In this document: positions 1-7,903 of the stretch, one piece after another
Layout of the letters: each line of letters starts with the position of its first letter
Position numbering within the stretch: the first letter of the stretch is position 1
Source of the DNA: Mycobacterium sp.
Lineage (GTDB): Bacteria > Actinomycetota > Actinomycetes > Mycobacteriales > Mycobacteriaceae
Length of the DNA stretch: 14,022 nt
Direction: 5' to 3'
Assembly (NCBI GenBank): GCA_025965815.1
Contig: JAOPWF010000642.1
Span: 1-14,022, forward strand
Program-made: the position numbers and the translations under genes
The notes under the pieces: model-generated
Seen by the model: the letters and a program-made list of their open reading frames with translations, nothing else
What the model was told of the DNA's origin: nothing
Database searches by the model: none

Positions 1-1563
1 GCGCTGTCCACCCAGGGCATCGACGGGTTCACCAACGTTGGCTCGTGGTGGTCCGAACCCATCGTTTTCCAGAAGGTCGTGCTCTACACGCTGCTGTTCG
101 AGGTGGTCGGCCTCGGGTGCGGGTTCGGCCCCCTGAACAACCGGTTCTTCCCCCCGATGGGCTCCATCCTGTACTGGCTGCGGCCCGGCACCATTCGGCT
201 GCCACCCTGGCCGGGGCGCATCCCGCTCACCAGAGGCACTGCCCGCACCCCGGTGGACGTGGCGCTGTATGCGGCGCTGCTCGCGGTGACCGTGTTCGCA
301 CTGTTCTCCGACGGCAGCGGCCCGATACCGGAACTCCACACGACGGTCGGCGTGCTGCCGATGTGGCAGATCCTGGTGATACTCGCGATCCTCGGCGTTC
401 TGAGTCTGCGTGACAAGGTGATCTTCCTGGCGGCCCGCGGCGAGGTCTACGCCACGCTGGCGGTCACCTTCCTCTTCGCCGGCGTCGACATGATCGTCGG
501 CGCCAAGCTGATTTTCGTGATCATCTGGGTGGGCGCGGCGACATCAAAGCTCAACAAGCACTTTCCGTTCGTGGTGTCGACGATGATGTCCAACAACCCG
601 CTCTTCCGGCCCCGATTCGTCAAGCGGATGTTCTTCGAGAAATTTCCCGATGACCTGCGGCCGGGGCGGCTGTCGCGGGTCTTCGCGCACGGCGGCACGG
701 TCGTCGAGATGTGCGTGCCGCTGGTGCTGTTCTTCTCCCACGGCGGCATCGTCACGGCGGTCGCCGCGTTTGTGATGGTGTGCTTCCACCTGGCGATCCT
801 GTCCGCGATTCCGATGGGGGTTCCGTTGGAGTGGAACGTCTTCATGATCTTCGGGGTGCTCACGCTGTTCGTCGCCCATGCCGATCTCGGCTTGTCGGAT
901 CTGGAAAACCCTGTGCCGGTGGCAATTCTGTTCGTCGTGGTCGCGGGCACCGTCGTCCTCGGCAACCTGTTCCCCCGCAAGATCTCGTTCCTGCCGGGCA
1001 TGCGGTACTACGCAGGCAACTGGGATACCACGCTGTGGTGTGTGAAGCCGTCAGCCGATGAGAAGATCGCACGAGGCATCGTGGCGATCGCGAGCATGCC
1101 GCAGGCCCAACTGGAGCGCGTTTACGGCAGCCCGGAGGCGGCGCAGGTCCTGATTTACCTCGGGTACGCATTCCGTGCGATGAACACCCACGGCCGCGCG
1201 TTGTTCACATTGGCCCACCGGGCCATGCCGGCAGGCCGCGAGGATGATTACACCCTCACCGACGGAGAACGCATCTGTAGCACCGCCATTGGGTGGAACT
1301 TCGGTGACGGCCACATGACCAACGAGCAGTTGATCACGGCGATGCAGGAGCGCTGCCATTTCGAGCCCGGCGAGGTCAGGGTCGTGCTGCTCGATGCGCA
1401 GCCGATCCACAAGCAGACTCAGCAGTACCGGCTGGTCGACGCCGCCACCGGTCAATTCGAGAGCGGGGAAGTCAGGGTGGCCGATATGGTCACCCGCCAG
1501 CCCTGGGCCGACGACGTCCCGGTTCGCGTCTACGCGACCGGGGGCGCCGTCGTCCAGACTTAG
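1..1563 (+). CDS. DUF3556-type multi-pass membrane protein, 5'-truncated by the window edge
   Basis: The frame is open from base 1, so the start lies outside the window; 520 codons before the TAG stop are visible. Numbered from the window start, hydrophobic stretches lie at about residues 27-43, 86-102, 121-136, 149-179, 231-247, 249-272, 278-294 and 305-324. A C-terminal hydrophilic domain of about 190 residues follows. The membrane part, the internal [14 protein letters not shown] segment and the soluble tail (from [18 protein letters not shown] onward) fit the actinobacterial family DUF3556, which I recognise from memory; its function is unknown. The stop overlaps the metE stop on the other strand. 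It is related in layout to HTTM-like proteins, but I would not assign an activity. Family call fairly sure; function unknown. Confidence 0.8.
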   Translation, partial: ALSTQGIDGFTNVGSWWSEPIVFQKVVLYTLLFEVVGLGCGFGPLNNRFFPPMGSILYWLRPGTIRLPPWPGRIPLTRGTARTPVDVALYAALLAVTVFALFSDGSGPIPELHTTVGVLPMWQILVILAILGVLSLRDKVIFLAARGEVYATLAVTFLFAGVDMIVGAKLIFVIIWVGAATSKLNKHFPFVVSTMMSNNPLFRPRFVKRMFFEKFPDDLRPGRLSRVFAHGGTVVEMCVPLVLFFSHGGIVTAVAAFVMVCFHLAILSAIPMGVPLEWNVFMIFGVLTLFVAHADLGLSDLENPVPVAILFVVVAGTVVLGNLFPRKISFLPGMRYYAGNWDTTLWCVKPSADEKIARGIVAIASMPQAQLERVYGSPEAAQVLIYLGYAFRAMNTHGRALFTLAHRAMPAGREDDYTLTDGERICSTAIGWNFGDGHMTNEQLITAMQERCHFEPGEVRVVLLDAQPIHKQTQQYRLVDAATGQFESGEVRVADMVTRQPWADDVPVRVYATGGAVVQT

Positions 1564-3836
1564 CCGGACCGCACCTGTGCCGCGGCGGCGACCAGGTGCT
1601 GCAGTGCGGCGGTCACCTCATCGACGCTGCGCGTCTTCAAACCGCAGTCCGGGTTGACCCACAACCGTTGCGCCGGTACGGCATTGAGTGCGGCACGCAG
1701 CGAAGCGGCGATCTCCTCGGTGCCGGGAACCCGTGGCGAGTGGATGTCGTAGACACCTGGGCCCACGCTGTTGGCGAAGCCGACGGCGTTGAGGTCGTCG
1801 AGCACCTCCATATGCGAGCGGGCCGCCTCGATCGACGTCACGTCCGCATCCAGATCGGCGATGGCGCCGATGACCTCGCCGAATTCGGAATAGCACAGAT
1901 GCGTGTGGATTTGGGTCGAGTCCGCCACCCCCGACGTCGCCAGTCGAAAGGCATCGACGGCCCACCGCAGGTAGTCGTCCTTGTCGGCGGTGCGCAGCGG
2001 AAGCAGTTCCCGCAGCGCCGGCTCGTCCACCTGGATGATGGCGATGCCTGCCGACTGCAGGTCGAGTGTCTCGTCGCGGATCGCGAGCGCGATCTGATTG
2101 GCGGTGTCCGCCAGCGGCTGGTCGTCCCGGACGAATGACCACGCCAGGATGGTGACCGGCCCGGTGAGCATGCCCTTGACCGGCTTGTCGGTCAACGACT
2201 GCGCATAGGTGATCCAGTCGACCGTCATCGGATGCGGCCGGCCGACGTCGCCGTAGAGGATGGGCGGGCGGACGCAGCGGGTGCCGTACGACTGCACCCA
2301 GCCGTTCTGGGTAGCGAAGAAGCCGTCGAGTTGCTCGGCGAAGTACTGCACCATGTCGTTGCGCTCCGGTTCGCCGTGGACCAGCACGTCAAGGCCGAGA
2401 CGCTCCTGCAGGGCAATGACATCGGCGATCTCCGCGCGCATCCGCCTGGTGTATTTGGCGTCGTCGATCTCCCCGGCCCGCAGCGCCGCCCGCGCCTTGC
2501 GGATCGCCGAGGTCTGCGGATAGGAGCCGATCGTGCTGGTGGGCAGCGGCGGCAGGTGCAGCCGGGCGTTCTGGCTGTCGCGTCGGGCATCGGCCGCCCC
2601 GCGGTGCGATCCTGTCGCGGTGATCGCGTCGATCCGGGACCGGATGGCATCGATGTGCAGGCGCGGATCGGATCGGCGCGACTCGACGGCCGCATTCGAC
2701 GCGGCGATCTCGTCGGCCACCTCATCCCGCCCCTCACGCAGGGCCCGGGCAAGCGTGACAACCTCGTCGACCTTTTCGGCGCCGAAGGCCAGCCAGCTAC
2801 GCAACCGGTCGTCGATCCCGGTCTCGGCCTCGACCGCGTAGGGCACGTGCAGCGTCGAGCACGAAGTGGAGACCGCGAGCGTGCCCACGGAGCCGAGCAG
2901 GGTGGCCAGCCTGTTCAGCGCGGCCTCGAGGTCCGTGCGCCAGATGTTGCGGCCGTCCACGAGACCGGCGACCAGTATCTTGGTAGCCAGTTCCGGCACC
3001 GCAACCACCGCGCCTTCTCCGGTGTCGCCGCCCGCGATCAGATCGACGCCGATCGCCTCGACGGGCGTGCGGGCCAGGGCGGGCAGTGCGGCGCCCAACG
3101 AGCCGAAGTAGCTCGCGACGAAGATGGCGGGCCGTTCGGACACCGAACCCATTGCGGTGTAAGCCCGTTCGGCCAGCGCGGCAGCGTCGTCGACGATGTC
3201 GGTCGCCAGCACCGGTTCGTCGAGTTGGACCCATTGCGCGCCCGCTTGGGCAAGCAGTCTGAGCAGGTCGGCGTACACCGCCACGAGCTCATCCAGACGT
3301 TGGATCGGCGCGGAAGCGCCGCCGACGCCCTTGCTCAGCGCCAGGAACGTGATCGGGCCGACGAGCACCGGTCGGGCCGGGACACCCTGAGTCTGAGCCT
3401 CTTTCAGTTCATCCAGCACCTTGGCGGGGTGCAGGCTGAACCGGGTGTCTGGCCCGATCTCGGGAACCAGGTAGTGGTAATTGGTGTCAAACCACTTGGT
3501 CATTTCCAATGGCGCGATGTCGTCGGTGCCCCGCGCGGCGGCGAAATACCGGTCCAGGTCGTCGGCTATGTGCGCGACGCGGTCCGGCAGCGCGCCGAAC
3601 AGGACCGCGGTGTCGAGGACCAGGTCGTAGTAGGAGAACGTGTTCACCGGCACCGAGTCCAGGCCCGCTTCGGTGAGCGCCGACCCGGTGTCGCGCCGCA
3701 GCGTGGCCGCGACGGCTTCCAGCTCGGATAGAGTGGTGCGGCCGCTCCAGTAGCCCTCGACCGCCCGCTTGAGCTCGCGGTGCGGGCCGATGCGCGGGGA
3801 TCCGAGAACGGTCGAGGTGAATGGTTTTGCGGTCAC
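1560..3836 (-). CDS. metE: Cobalamin-independent methionine synthase (5-methyltetrahydropteroyltriglutamate--homocysteine methyltransferase)
   Basis: Transfers the methyl group of 5-methyl-tetrahydropteroyl-polyglutamate to homocysteine, the last step of methionine synthesis, in the cytosol. The 758-residue length is normal for the family. The N-terminal domain begins [20 protein letters not shown], and the catalytic C-terminal domain spans about residues 425-750. All four zinc ligands are present: His646 and Cys648 (HTHLCYSEF), Glu670 (SIEAARS) and Cys731 (NPDCGLKTR), with the same spacing as E. coli His641/Cys643/Glu665/Cys726. The start is GTG, preceded by AAGGA at a 6-nt spacing. Upstream on the same strand is a GntR regulator gene 97 nt away; downstream the gene runs tail-to-tail into the DUF3556 gene. 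It appears intact. Confidence 0.98.
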   Translation of the reverse strand: MTAKPFTSTVLGSPRIGPHRELKRAVEGYWSGRTTLSELEAVAATLRRDTGSALTEAGLDSVPVNTFSYYDLVLDTAVLFGALPDRVAHIADDLDRYFAAARGTDDIAPLEMTKWFDTNYHYLVPEIGPDTRFSLHPAKVLDELKEAQTQGVPARPVLVGPITFLALSKGVGGASAPIQRLDELVAVYADLLRLLAQAGAQWVQLDEPVLATDIVDDAAALAERAYTAMGSVSERPAIFVASYFGSLGAALPALARTPVEAIGVDLIAGGDTGEGAVVAVPELATKILVAGLVDGRNIWRTDLEAALNRLATLLGSVGTLAVSTSCSTLHVPYAVEAETGIDDRLRSWLAFGAEKVDEVVTLARALREGRDEVADEIAASNAAVESRRSDPRLHIDAIRSRIDAITATGSHRGAADARRDSQNARLHLPPLPTSTIGSYPQTSAIRKARAALRAGEIDDAKYTRRMRAEIADVIALQERLGLDVLVHGEPERNDMVQYFAEQLDGFFATQNGWVQSYGTRCVRPPILYGDVGRPHPMTVDWITYAQSLTDKPVKGMLTGPVTILAWSFVRDDQPLADTANQIALAIRDETLDLQSAGIAIIQVDEPALRELLPLRTADKDDYLRWAVDAFRLATSGVADSTQIHTHLCYSEFGEVIGAIADLDADVTSIEAARSHMEVLDDLNAVGFANSVGPGVYDIHSPRVPGTEEIAASLRAALNAVPAQRLWVNPDCGLKTRSVDEVTAALQHLVAAAAQVRSG

Positions 3837-3853
3837 GAGACGTCCTTCGGGTG

Positions 3854-3884
3854 GAGGCGAATGGTCACCGTCCGGTGGCGCCTC
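3854..3884 (-). promoter_or_regulatory. Leader hairpin just upstream of the metE ribosome binding site
   Basis: In the metE-sense direction the outer arms GAGGCG and CGCCTC pair, and an inner stem CACC/GGTG closes a GGAC tetraloop, with an asymmetric internal loop between them. The hairpin ends about 5 nt before the AAGGA ribosome binding site (3844-3848). No U-tract follows, so it is not a clear intrinsic terminator. The whole gap between the upstream gene and metE is 97 nt, too short for a standard cobalamin riboswitch, and no B12-box-like sequence was seen. The pairing is seen directly; a regulatory role is inference. Confidence 0.4.
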
Positions 3885-3933
3885 TTTGCAACCGCGTCAG
3901 CCCGTCTGCCTATTCCTACTGTTAGCCCGGGCC

Positions 3934-4731
3934 TTACTCCATCACATCGCGGACTTTGATGGTCTCGTGCCCCTTCAGCATCAGCTCGCGTGCGGTATCC
4001 ATGTGTCGGCGCCAGTGCGCTTCCGCCTCGGCGCCGTCGCGCGCCCGCACCAGGTCGATCAGGTGCCGGTATGACCGCAGCAGCTTGTCGTACTGCGCCC
4101 GGGGGACGCTGCGTTTCTCATTGATGGTCGCCGCGGTGTGCCGCTCGGTAATCTCATGCAGCATCCCGGCGATCATGCCCAACGTCGAGTTGCCGGAGAG
4201 CTCGACCATGCGCCGGTGGAACGCCGCCGTCGCCTCGGCCAGTCGGCCCGACTCCCAGGCCGCCGGAATCGTCTCGGTCGCAATGGCTTCCAACTCATCG
4301 AACGCCTGCTGCGTGCCGGACTCGGCGAGCAGGCGGGCCGCCGCCGGCTCGATGCCGGCGCGCGCGACCATCACGTCGGCGATGGTCGCGCCCGACAGTT
4401 CGAGCAGCAGGCCGGCGGGGCGGGCGACGATTTCGGGACCCGGCACCCGGACCCGCGCGCCAGTGCGCGAACCGCGACGTACCTCGACCAGTCGCTCGGA
4501 TTCCAGGACGCGGACCGCTTCGCGCAGCGTCGGACGACTGACGGCGAAGTGGGTCATCAGCTCCGCCTCATTGGGCAGGAAGTCGCCCTCTTTGAGCTTT
4601 CCGTCAACGACCATGCGGCGCAACGTGCGGGCGACCAGTTCGGCTGTCTTCGGCGAGCGGACGGCCCCCCCGCTGATCGGTGTGACGGAGTCGGGTCCGA
4701 TCATCGGCGCCAACGGTGTGCTTCGAGCCAC
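3934..4731 (-). CDS. GntR family transcriptional regulator, FadR/FCD subfamily
   Basis: A 265-residue DNA-binding regulator. The winged helix-turn-helix spans about residues 28-95, with the signature FLPNEAELMTHFAVSRPTLREAVRVLESERLVEVRRG. The all-helical FCD ligand domain follows from about residue 115. His172 (FHRRM), His223 and His243 match FCD metal-site histidines, but the Asp usually four residues before the first His is Thr168, so metal binding may be altered. The start is GTG with GGGAG just upstream. It lies between the LLM oxidoreductase gene (65-nt gap) and metE (97-nt gap), all on one strand. It more likely controls the LLM/fadE module than metE, because FCD regulators usually answer to carboxylic acids or acyl compounds; that is inference. 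Confidence 0.9.
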   Translation of the reverse strand: MARSTPLAPMIGPDSVTPISGGAVRSPKTAELVARTLRRMVVDGKLKEGDFLPNEAELMTHFAVSRPTLREAVRVLESERLVEVRRGSRTGARVRVPGPEIVARPAGLLLELSGATIADVMVARAGIEPAAARLLAESGTQQAFDELEAIATETIPAAWESGRLAEATAAFHRRMVELSGNSTLGMIAGMLHEITERHTAATINEKRSVPRAQYDKLLRSYRHLIDLVRARDGAEAEAHWRRHMDTARELMLKGHETIKVRDVME

Positions 4732-4775
4732 CAGATCTCCCAGGATGACGACGAGCCGACCAGGACCGGCCAGCT

Positions 4776-4810
4776 GTTCAACTCAGTAAACCATGATTAC
4801 CGGGTTGAAC
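4776..4810. repeat. Inverted repeat between LLM oxidoreductase and GntR genes
   Basis: GTTCAAC (4776-4782) and GTTGAAC (4804-4810) are perfect 7-nt inverted copies 21 nt apart. They span the LLM gene stop codon and part of the short gap before the GntR gene. This could be an operator for the adjacent regulator or a weak attenuating hairpin; there is no U-tract. Confidence 0.3.
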
Positions 4811-5807
4811 TGGTGATTTGTTCAGACAGCTTAACCATGTCCCGGTCATACTGCGATTTCCGCCGCGCGCTGACCAGAAACGCCGGCGGACAGAAGAACC
4901 CGGTCTCCGGCAAGCGCTTCCGCGCCGCCAGCATTTCAGCGGCCTGCGCCGAATCCCCGCATATCGCGATCGACCACAGCATCTCGTCGGTGACATGGTC
5001 GGCGATGGCCCTGGGATCGCCGGCCCGGAAGGTCTTGCGGATCGCGGCCACCTCGTCCTGCCAGCCGTGCAACGCCACCAGCGAGTCGTAGGTCTTGACG
5101 GTCAGGTAGAACGCGATCTGCAGCTTGGCCTCGGTGATGGCGCGCTTTGGGTTCTCGTCGTCGATCGCCGTGATGACCCAGCCCCACCGTCCCAACGCGG
5201 CCGCGTCCCGGCCTGCTTCACTGGCGCCGCGCTGGATTTCGGGGTCGACGACCTCATTCCACCAGCGGTCGGTGAAGATGCCGTGGCCCAGCACGCCGTC
5301 CGCGCTGCGCCCCACCACGCGCAGCATGATCCGGTTGAACGCGCCGATCAGGATCGGCACGTCCAGACGGCCGAACACCGGCGCGCGGATATCGGCGTCG
5401 ATCGAGTAGTAGTCGCCGCTGAAGGCGATTCTGTCGCCGTTCTCCGCCTGCAGGAACGCGCGGATCACTTCGATAAGCTCAGCCATCCGCGGCGCCGGGT
5501 GCGAGGAATCCACGCCGAACCAGGCGCGGTTCATCCGGCCGGTGCCCGCGCCGAGTCCGAGGAAGACCCGCCCGGGAGCGATGCGGGAGAGGTGGCGGGC
5601 CGCGGAGGCGTGTACGAACGGCGAGCGGGCGAAGGCGTAGGCGATCCCAGGTCCGACCATCGCCGTCGAGGTGGCCGTCGCCATCTGCGTGGCGGTGACG
5701 TACGCGTTGAGGTCGGAGAACTCGCCGGTGCAGAACGCGGCCGCTCCCGCTTGCTCGGCCTCCGCGGCGACCTCGGTGTCGCCCGGCCAGGGCAATCCCC
5801 ACTTCAT
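4797..5807 (-). CDS. LLM class (luciferase-like) F420-dependent oxidoreductase
   Basis: Predicted TIM-barrel flavin/F420 oxidoreductase of the luciferase-like monooxygenase superfamily; the substrate is unknown. The ATG start at 5807 is chosen because the conserved beta-1 strand begins there (MKWGLPWPGDTEVAAEAEQA). The frame is open upstream to a GTG at 5870, which would add 21 residues rich in Ser and Gly (GVHPSSGSGSDGS) and has no ribosome binding site; neither start has a strong one. Family motifs seen: AMVGPGIAYAFARSP and the glycine-rich VFLGLGAGTGRMNRAWFG. The product is about 336 residues, usual for the family. The gene is divergent from an acyl-CoA dehydrogenase and upstream of a GntR regulator on the same strand, suggesting a catabolic role. 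F420 rather than FMN as cofactor is inferred from actinobacterial relatives. Confidence 0.88.
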   Translation of the reverse strand: MKWGLPWPGDTEVAAEAEQAGAAAFCTGEFSDLNAYVTATQMATATSTAMVGPGIAYAFARSPFVHASAARHLSRIAPGRVFLGLGAGTGRMNRAWFGVDSSHPAPRMAELIEVIRAFLQAENGDRIAFSGDYYSIDADIRAPVFGRLDVPILIGAFNRIMLRVVGRSADGVLGHGIFTDRWWNEVVDPEIQRGASEAGRDAAALGRWGWVITAIDDENPKRAITEAKLQIAFYLTVKTYDSLVALHGWQDEVAAIRKTFRAGDPRAIADHVTDEMLWSIAICGDSAQAAEMLAARKRLPETGFFCPPAFLVSARRKSQYDRDMVKLSEQITSSTR

Positions 5808-5870
5808 TGCACTGCCGTCACTTCCACTGCCGGAAGATGGATGGACGCCCGGCATTGCTAGTTGGATCAC

Positions 5871-5885
5871 TTAGTAATACATGTA
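5871..5885. promoter_or_regulatory. AT-rich candidate control site in the divergent LLM/fadE gap
   Basis: This is the only AT-rich patch between the divergent LLM and acyl-CoA dehydrogenase genes. It ends in the perfect 8-bp palindrome TACATGTA (5878-5885). CACT (5868-5871) and AGTG (5884-5887) flank it as distal inverted arms. On the minus strand TATTAC (5874-5879) could act as a -10 element for the LLM gene; on the plus strand GATACA (5896-5901) is a weak -10 for fadE. A shared promoter/operator here is plausible but not proven by sequence. Confidence 0.3.
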
Positions 5886-5925
5886 GTGTGCCAGGGATAC
5901 AAGCAGCGACAACGAGGTCAGGTTG

Positions 5926-7107
5926 ATGGAATACGGGATGGGGCCCGAGCTAGAGGCCTTCCGCAAGGACGTGCGCGCCTTCATCGCCGAATACGCTCCC
6001 GCCATACCGGCCCGCGCCGGCGTGCGCAGTGCCGAGAACGAGTACGAGGCCAAGCAGCTGCGCGACTGGACCGCAAGGCTTTACGAGGCGGGTTACGCCG
6101 GCGCCGACTGGCCGACGGAGTACGGCGGTCGCGCTGACTGGTCGGCCGAGCACGGCATCGTCGTCGGTGAAGAATTGGCCCGCGCTCAGGTGCGCGGTGT
6201 GCAGAGCGCCGGCGGGCTCGTCTCGCAGGCTTTGATCGCGCTCGGCACCGATGAACAGCGGCAACGCTATCTGCCCGAGATCCGGTCCGGGCGCGAGCAG
6301 TGGTGCCAGCTGTTCAGTGAGCCGGACGCGGGCAGCGATCTGGCGTCGTTGCGGACGCGGGCGGTTTCCGACGGCGAGAGCTATGTCGTCAACGGCCAGA
6401 AGGTGTGGACGACCGACGGGCACTGGGCGGACTACGGCTACCTGCTCGCCCGCACCGACCCTGACGCGCCGAAGCACAAGGGCATCAGCGCGTTCATCCT
6501 CGACATGTCGACGACCGGCGTGAGGGTGCGACCGCTGCGTGAGCTCACCGGCACATCGGACTTCAACGAGGTCTTCTTCGACGATGTGCGGATTCCCGCC
6601 GCGGCGATGATCGGCGCACCCGGCCAGGGCTGGGCGATCGCCAACGCCACGCTGGCCCACGAGCGTTCGGGCGTCGGCGCGATCGTGGTCAAGTTGCGGC
6701 TCGGGATCGACGCGCTGACCGAACTCGCCCGGGAGATCCAGATCGGCGGCCGCCCGGCGATCGACAACGACCGGGTGCGCGATCAGATCGGCCGGTTCAC
6801 CGCCGAGGTCGAGGCCCTCTCGGCCCTGACCTATGCCAATGTCACCCGCTGGACGCGCGGCACCGAGCGGAGGCACGACGCCGCGATGTCCAAATTGATG
6901 TTCAGCGAACTCAACCTCGAGATGGCCCGGTTCGCCGTCGAACTCGCCGGCGAGGCAGGCGTTCTCGTCGAGGGCGATCCGAACGTGCCAGCCGACGGGC
7001 GCTGGCAGGACGAGTGGTTGTACGCGCGTGCATACACCATCGCCGGCGGGAGCTCCGAGATCATGCGCAACCTGATCGCCGAACGTGGGTTGAGACTGCC
7101 CCGCTAG
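5926..7107 (+). CDS. Acyl-CoA dehydrogenase, FadE type
   Basis: FAD-dependent alpha,beta-dehydrogenation of an acyl-CoA thioester. The product has 393 residues from ATG 5926, with GAGG 8 nt upstream; an in-frame TTG lies one codon earlier. Domains: N-terminal helical domain (about 5-122), middle beta domain with QLFSEPDAGSD (128-138) and the WTTDGHWAD flavin region, C-terminal helical domain from about 235 ending IAGGSSEIMRNLIAERGL. The MCAD-type catalytic Glu position, near the GGSSEI motif, holds a small residue. Glu246 in LAHERSG sits where isovaleryl-CoA dehydrogenase-type enzymes carry their base, so the enzyme looks active. Such FadE proteins often act on branched, ring or side-chain acyl-CoAs. 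It is divergent from the LLM oxidoreductase and tail-to-tail with a hydrolase remnant, with no gap. Confidence 0.93.
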   Translation: MEYGMGPELEAFRKDVRAFIAEYAPAIPARAGVRSAENEYEAKQLRDWTARLYEAGYAGADWPTEYGGRADWSAEHGIVVGEELARAQVRGVQSAGGLVSQALIALGTDEQRQRYLPEIRSGREQWCQLFSEPDAGSDLASLRTRAVSDGESYVVNGQKVWTTDGHWADYGYLLARTDPDAPKHKGISAFILDMSTTGVRVRPLRELTGTSDFNEVFFDDVRIPAAAMIGAPGQGWAIANATLAHERSGVGAIVVKLRLGIDALTELAREIQIGGRPAIDNDRVRDQIGRFTAEVEALSALTYANVTRWTRGTERRHDAAMSKLMFSELNLEMARFAVELAGEAGVLVEGDPNVPADGRWQDEWLYARAYTIAGGSSEIMRNLIAERGLRLPR

Positions 7108-7596
7108 TCAGTCGACGGCTTCGGGCCGGCGCCCGGGGGTGTTCGTCGTCCTGCGCACGGCGAAGTCGGCGATGAGCTGGGCCAGCACGTCGGGTTGGTC
7201 GATCATCGAGAACGTCCGCGCCTTCTCGATGACCTCCAGCCCGGCGTCGGGCAGTGTCTGCGCGAGCCTGCGGCCGTCCTCGAGGGGAAGAACCCGTCGT
7301 CACCCGACCACGCGATCAGGGCGGCCTTGGTGAACTCCGGCAGCCGCGCCGCGGCGTCGAGTGTGTCGCGGCGATCCAACGATGCGGTGAAGCGGCGCAG
7401 ATCCTCAGTGATCCTGGCGTCGCGCACAAAGGCACCTGGTCCACTCCTCGGCCAGGTGATCGATGGCCCGATGTGCCAACACGCCGTACGCCCGCTGGCG
7501 GCCGAAGCGGGTACGCATGGTCTGCAGACCGGCACGAAACAGCGGCGGAACCTTCGCGGCCCGGATCAGCTGATTCTCACGACTGATGTCATTGCC
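7108..7596 (-). pseudogene. Alpha/beta-hydrolase remnant: C-terminal part only, with two frameshifts
   Basis: Three minus-strand pieces join into the C-terminal ~160 residues of an alpha/beta hydrolase. Piece 1 (about 7575-7438) reads NQLIRAAKVPPLFRAGLQTM onward. Piece 2 (about 7436-7289) reads AFVRDARITEDLRRF, then LPEFTKAALIAWSGDDGFFP. Piece 3 (about 7284-7108) reads LEDGRRLAQTLPDAGLEVIE onward and ends IADFAVRRTTNTPGRRPEAVD. Piece 1 to 2 needs removal of one base near 7437; piece 2 to 3 needs one base added in the G run at 7284-7287. An in-frame stop (7597-7599) lies just before piece 1. The N-terminal half with the nucleophile elbow is absent, so it is non-functional even if the frameshifts were sequencing errors. 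The stop abuts the fadE stop. Confidence 0.75.
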
Positions 7597-7606
7597 TCAC
7601 CAGGCG

Positions 7607-7631
7607 TGTCATATGCCTTTCATATATGACA
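7607..7631. repeat. AT-rich inverted repeat at the hydrolase breakpoint
   Basis: TGTCATAT (7607-7614) and ATATGACA (7624-7631) are perfect inverted arms around 9 nt, in a locally AT-rich patch within GC-rich DNA. The repeat sits directly beyond the point where hydrolase homology ends. It could be an orphan operator from a lost promoter or a relic of a rearrangement. No transposase or terminal repeats of a known insertion sequence were seen. Confidence 0.45.
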
Positions 7632-7903
7632 GCGCGGTGAGATTTTGACGGTCCGCGCGGCGTGCCGAGCCCAGGGACGAGGTCGCAACACTGCCGTCGG
7701 TAGTGCGGGTCCTGACCACGGCCGCTGCTCCCACCGACGAACGCGAACTGGCCGATGAGGACGAAGCGGTGCCAGAAGGCGGCGATGACGACGCCGATGA
7801 GGAGCTCGACGCTGTCGTGGCCGAGGGTTTCTACGCCGATTGGTTGCGCCAGGCGATCATGTCCTTCAGTTCGGTGAAGTCGTAGCCGTCGTCGGTGGGG
7901 CGG
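7632..7903. other. No convincing gene; probable scar between hydrolase remnant and catabolic cassette
   Basis: About 270 nt. The plus strand has a 60-codon acidic frame (7703-7885) with no ribosome binding site and no family resemblance. On the minus strand, right after the SDR stop, a short stretch reads PTDDGYDFTELKDMIAWRNQSA in another frame and ends in a stop at about 7836; it looks protein-like and may be the tail of a deleted gene, but I do not recognise it. No tRNA, terminator or insertion-sequence end is evident. Confidence 0.4.

Noticed and set aside
2232..3731. Long plus-strand open frame of 499 codons opposite metE
   Set aside because: It is the antisense shadow of metE codon usage; it has Arg/Gly/Gln-rich composition, no family features, and metE itself is intact with all zinc ligands.
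7600..7640. Insertion-sequence end at the hydrolase breakpoint
   Set aside because: The inverted repeat arms are adjacent (9-nt spacer), no transposase frame is nearby, and no target-site duplication was seen.
7703..7885. Small acidic protein of 60 residues on the plus strand
   Set aside because: No ribosome binding site, GTG start in a gene-poor scar, no similarity recognised; probably chance.
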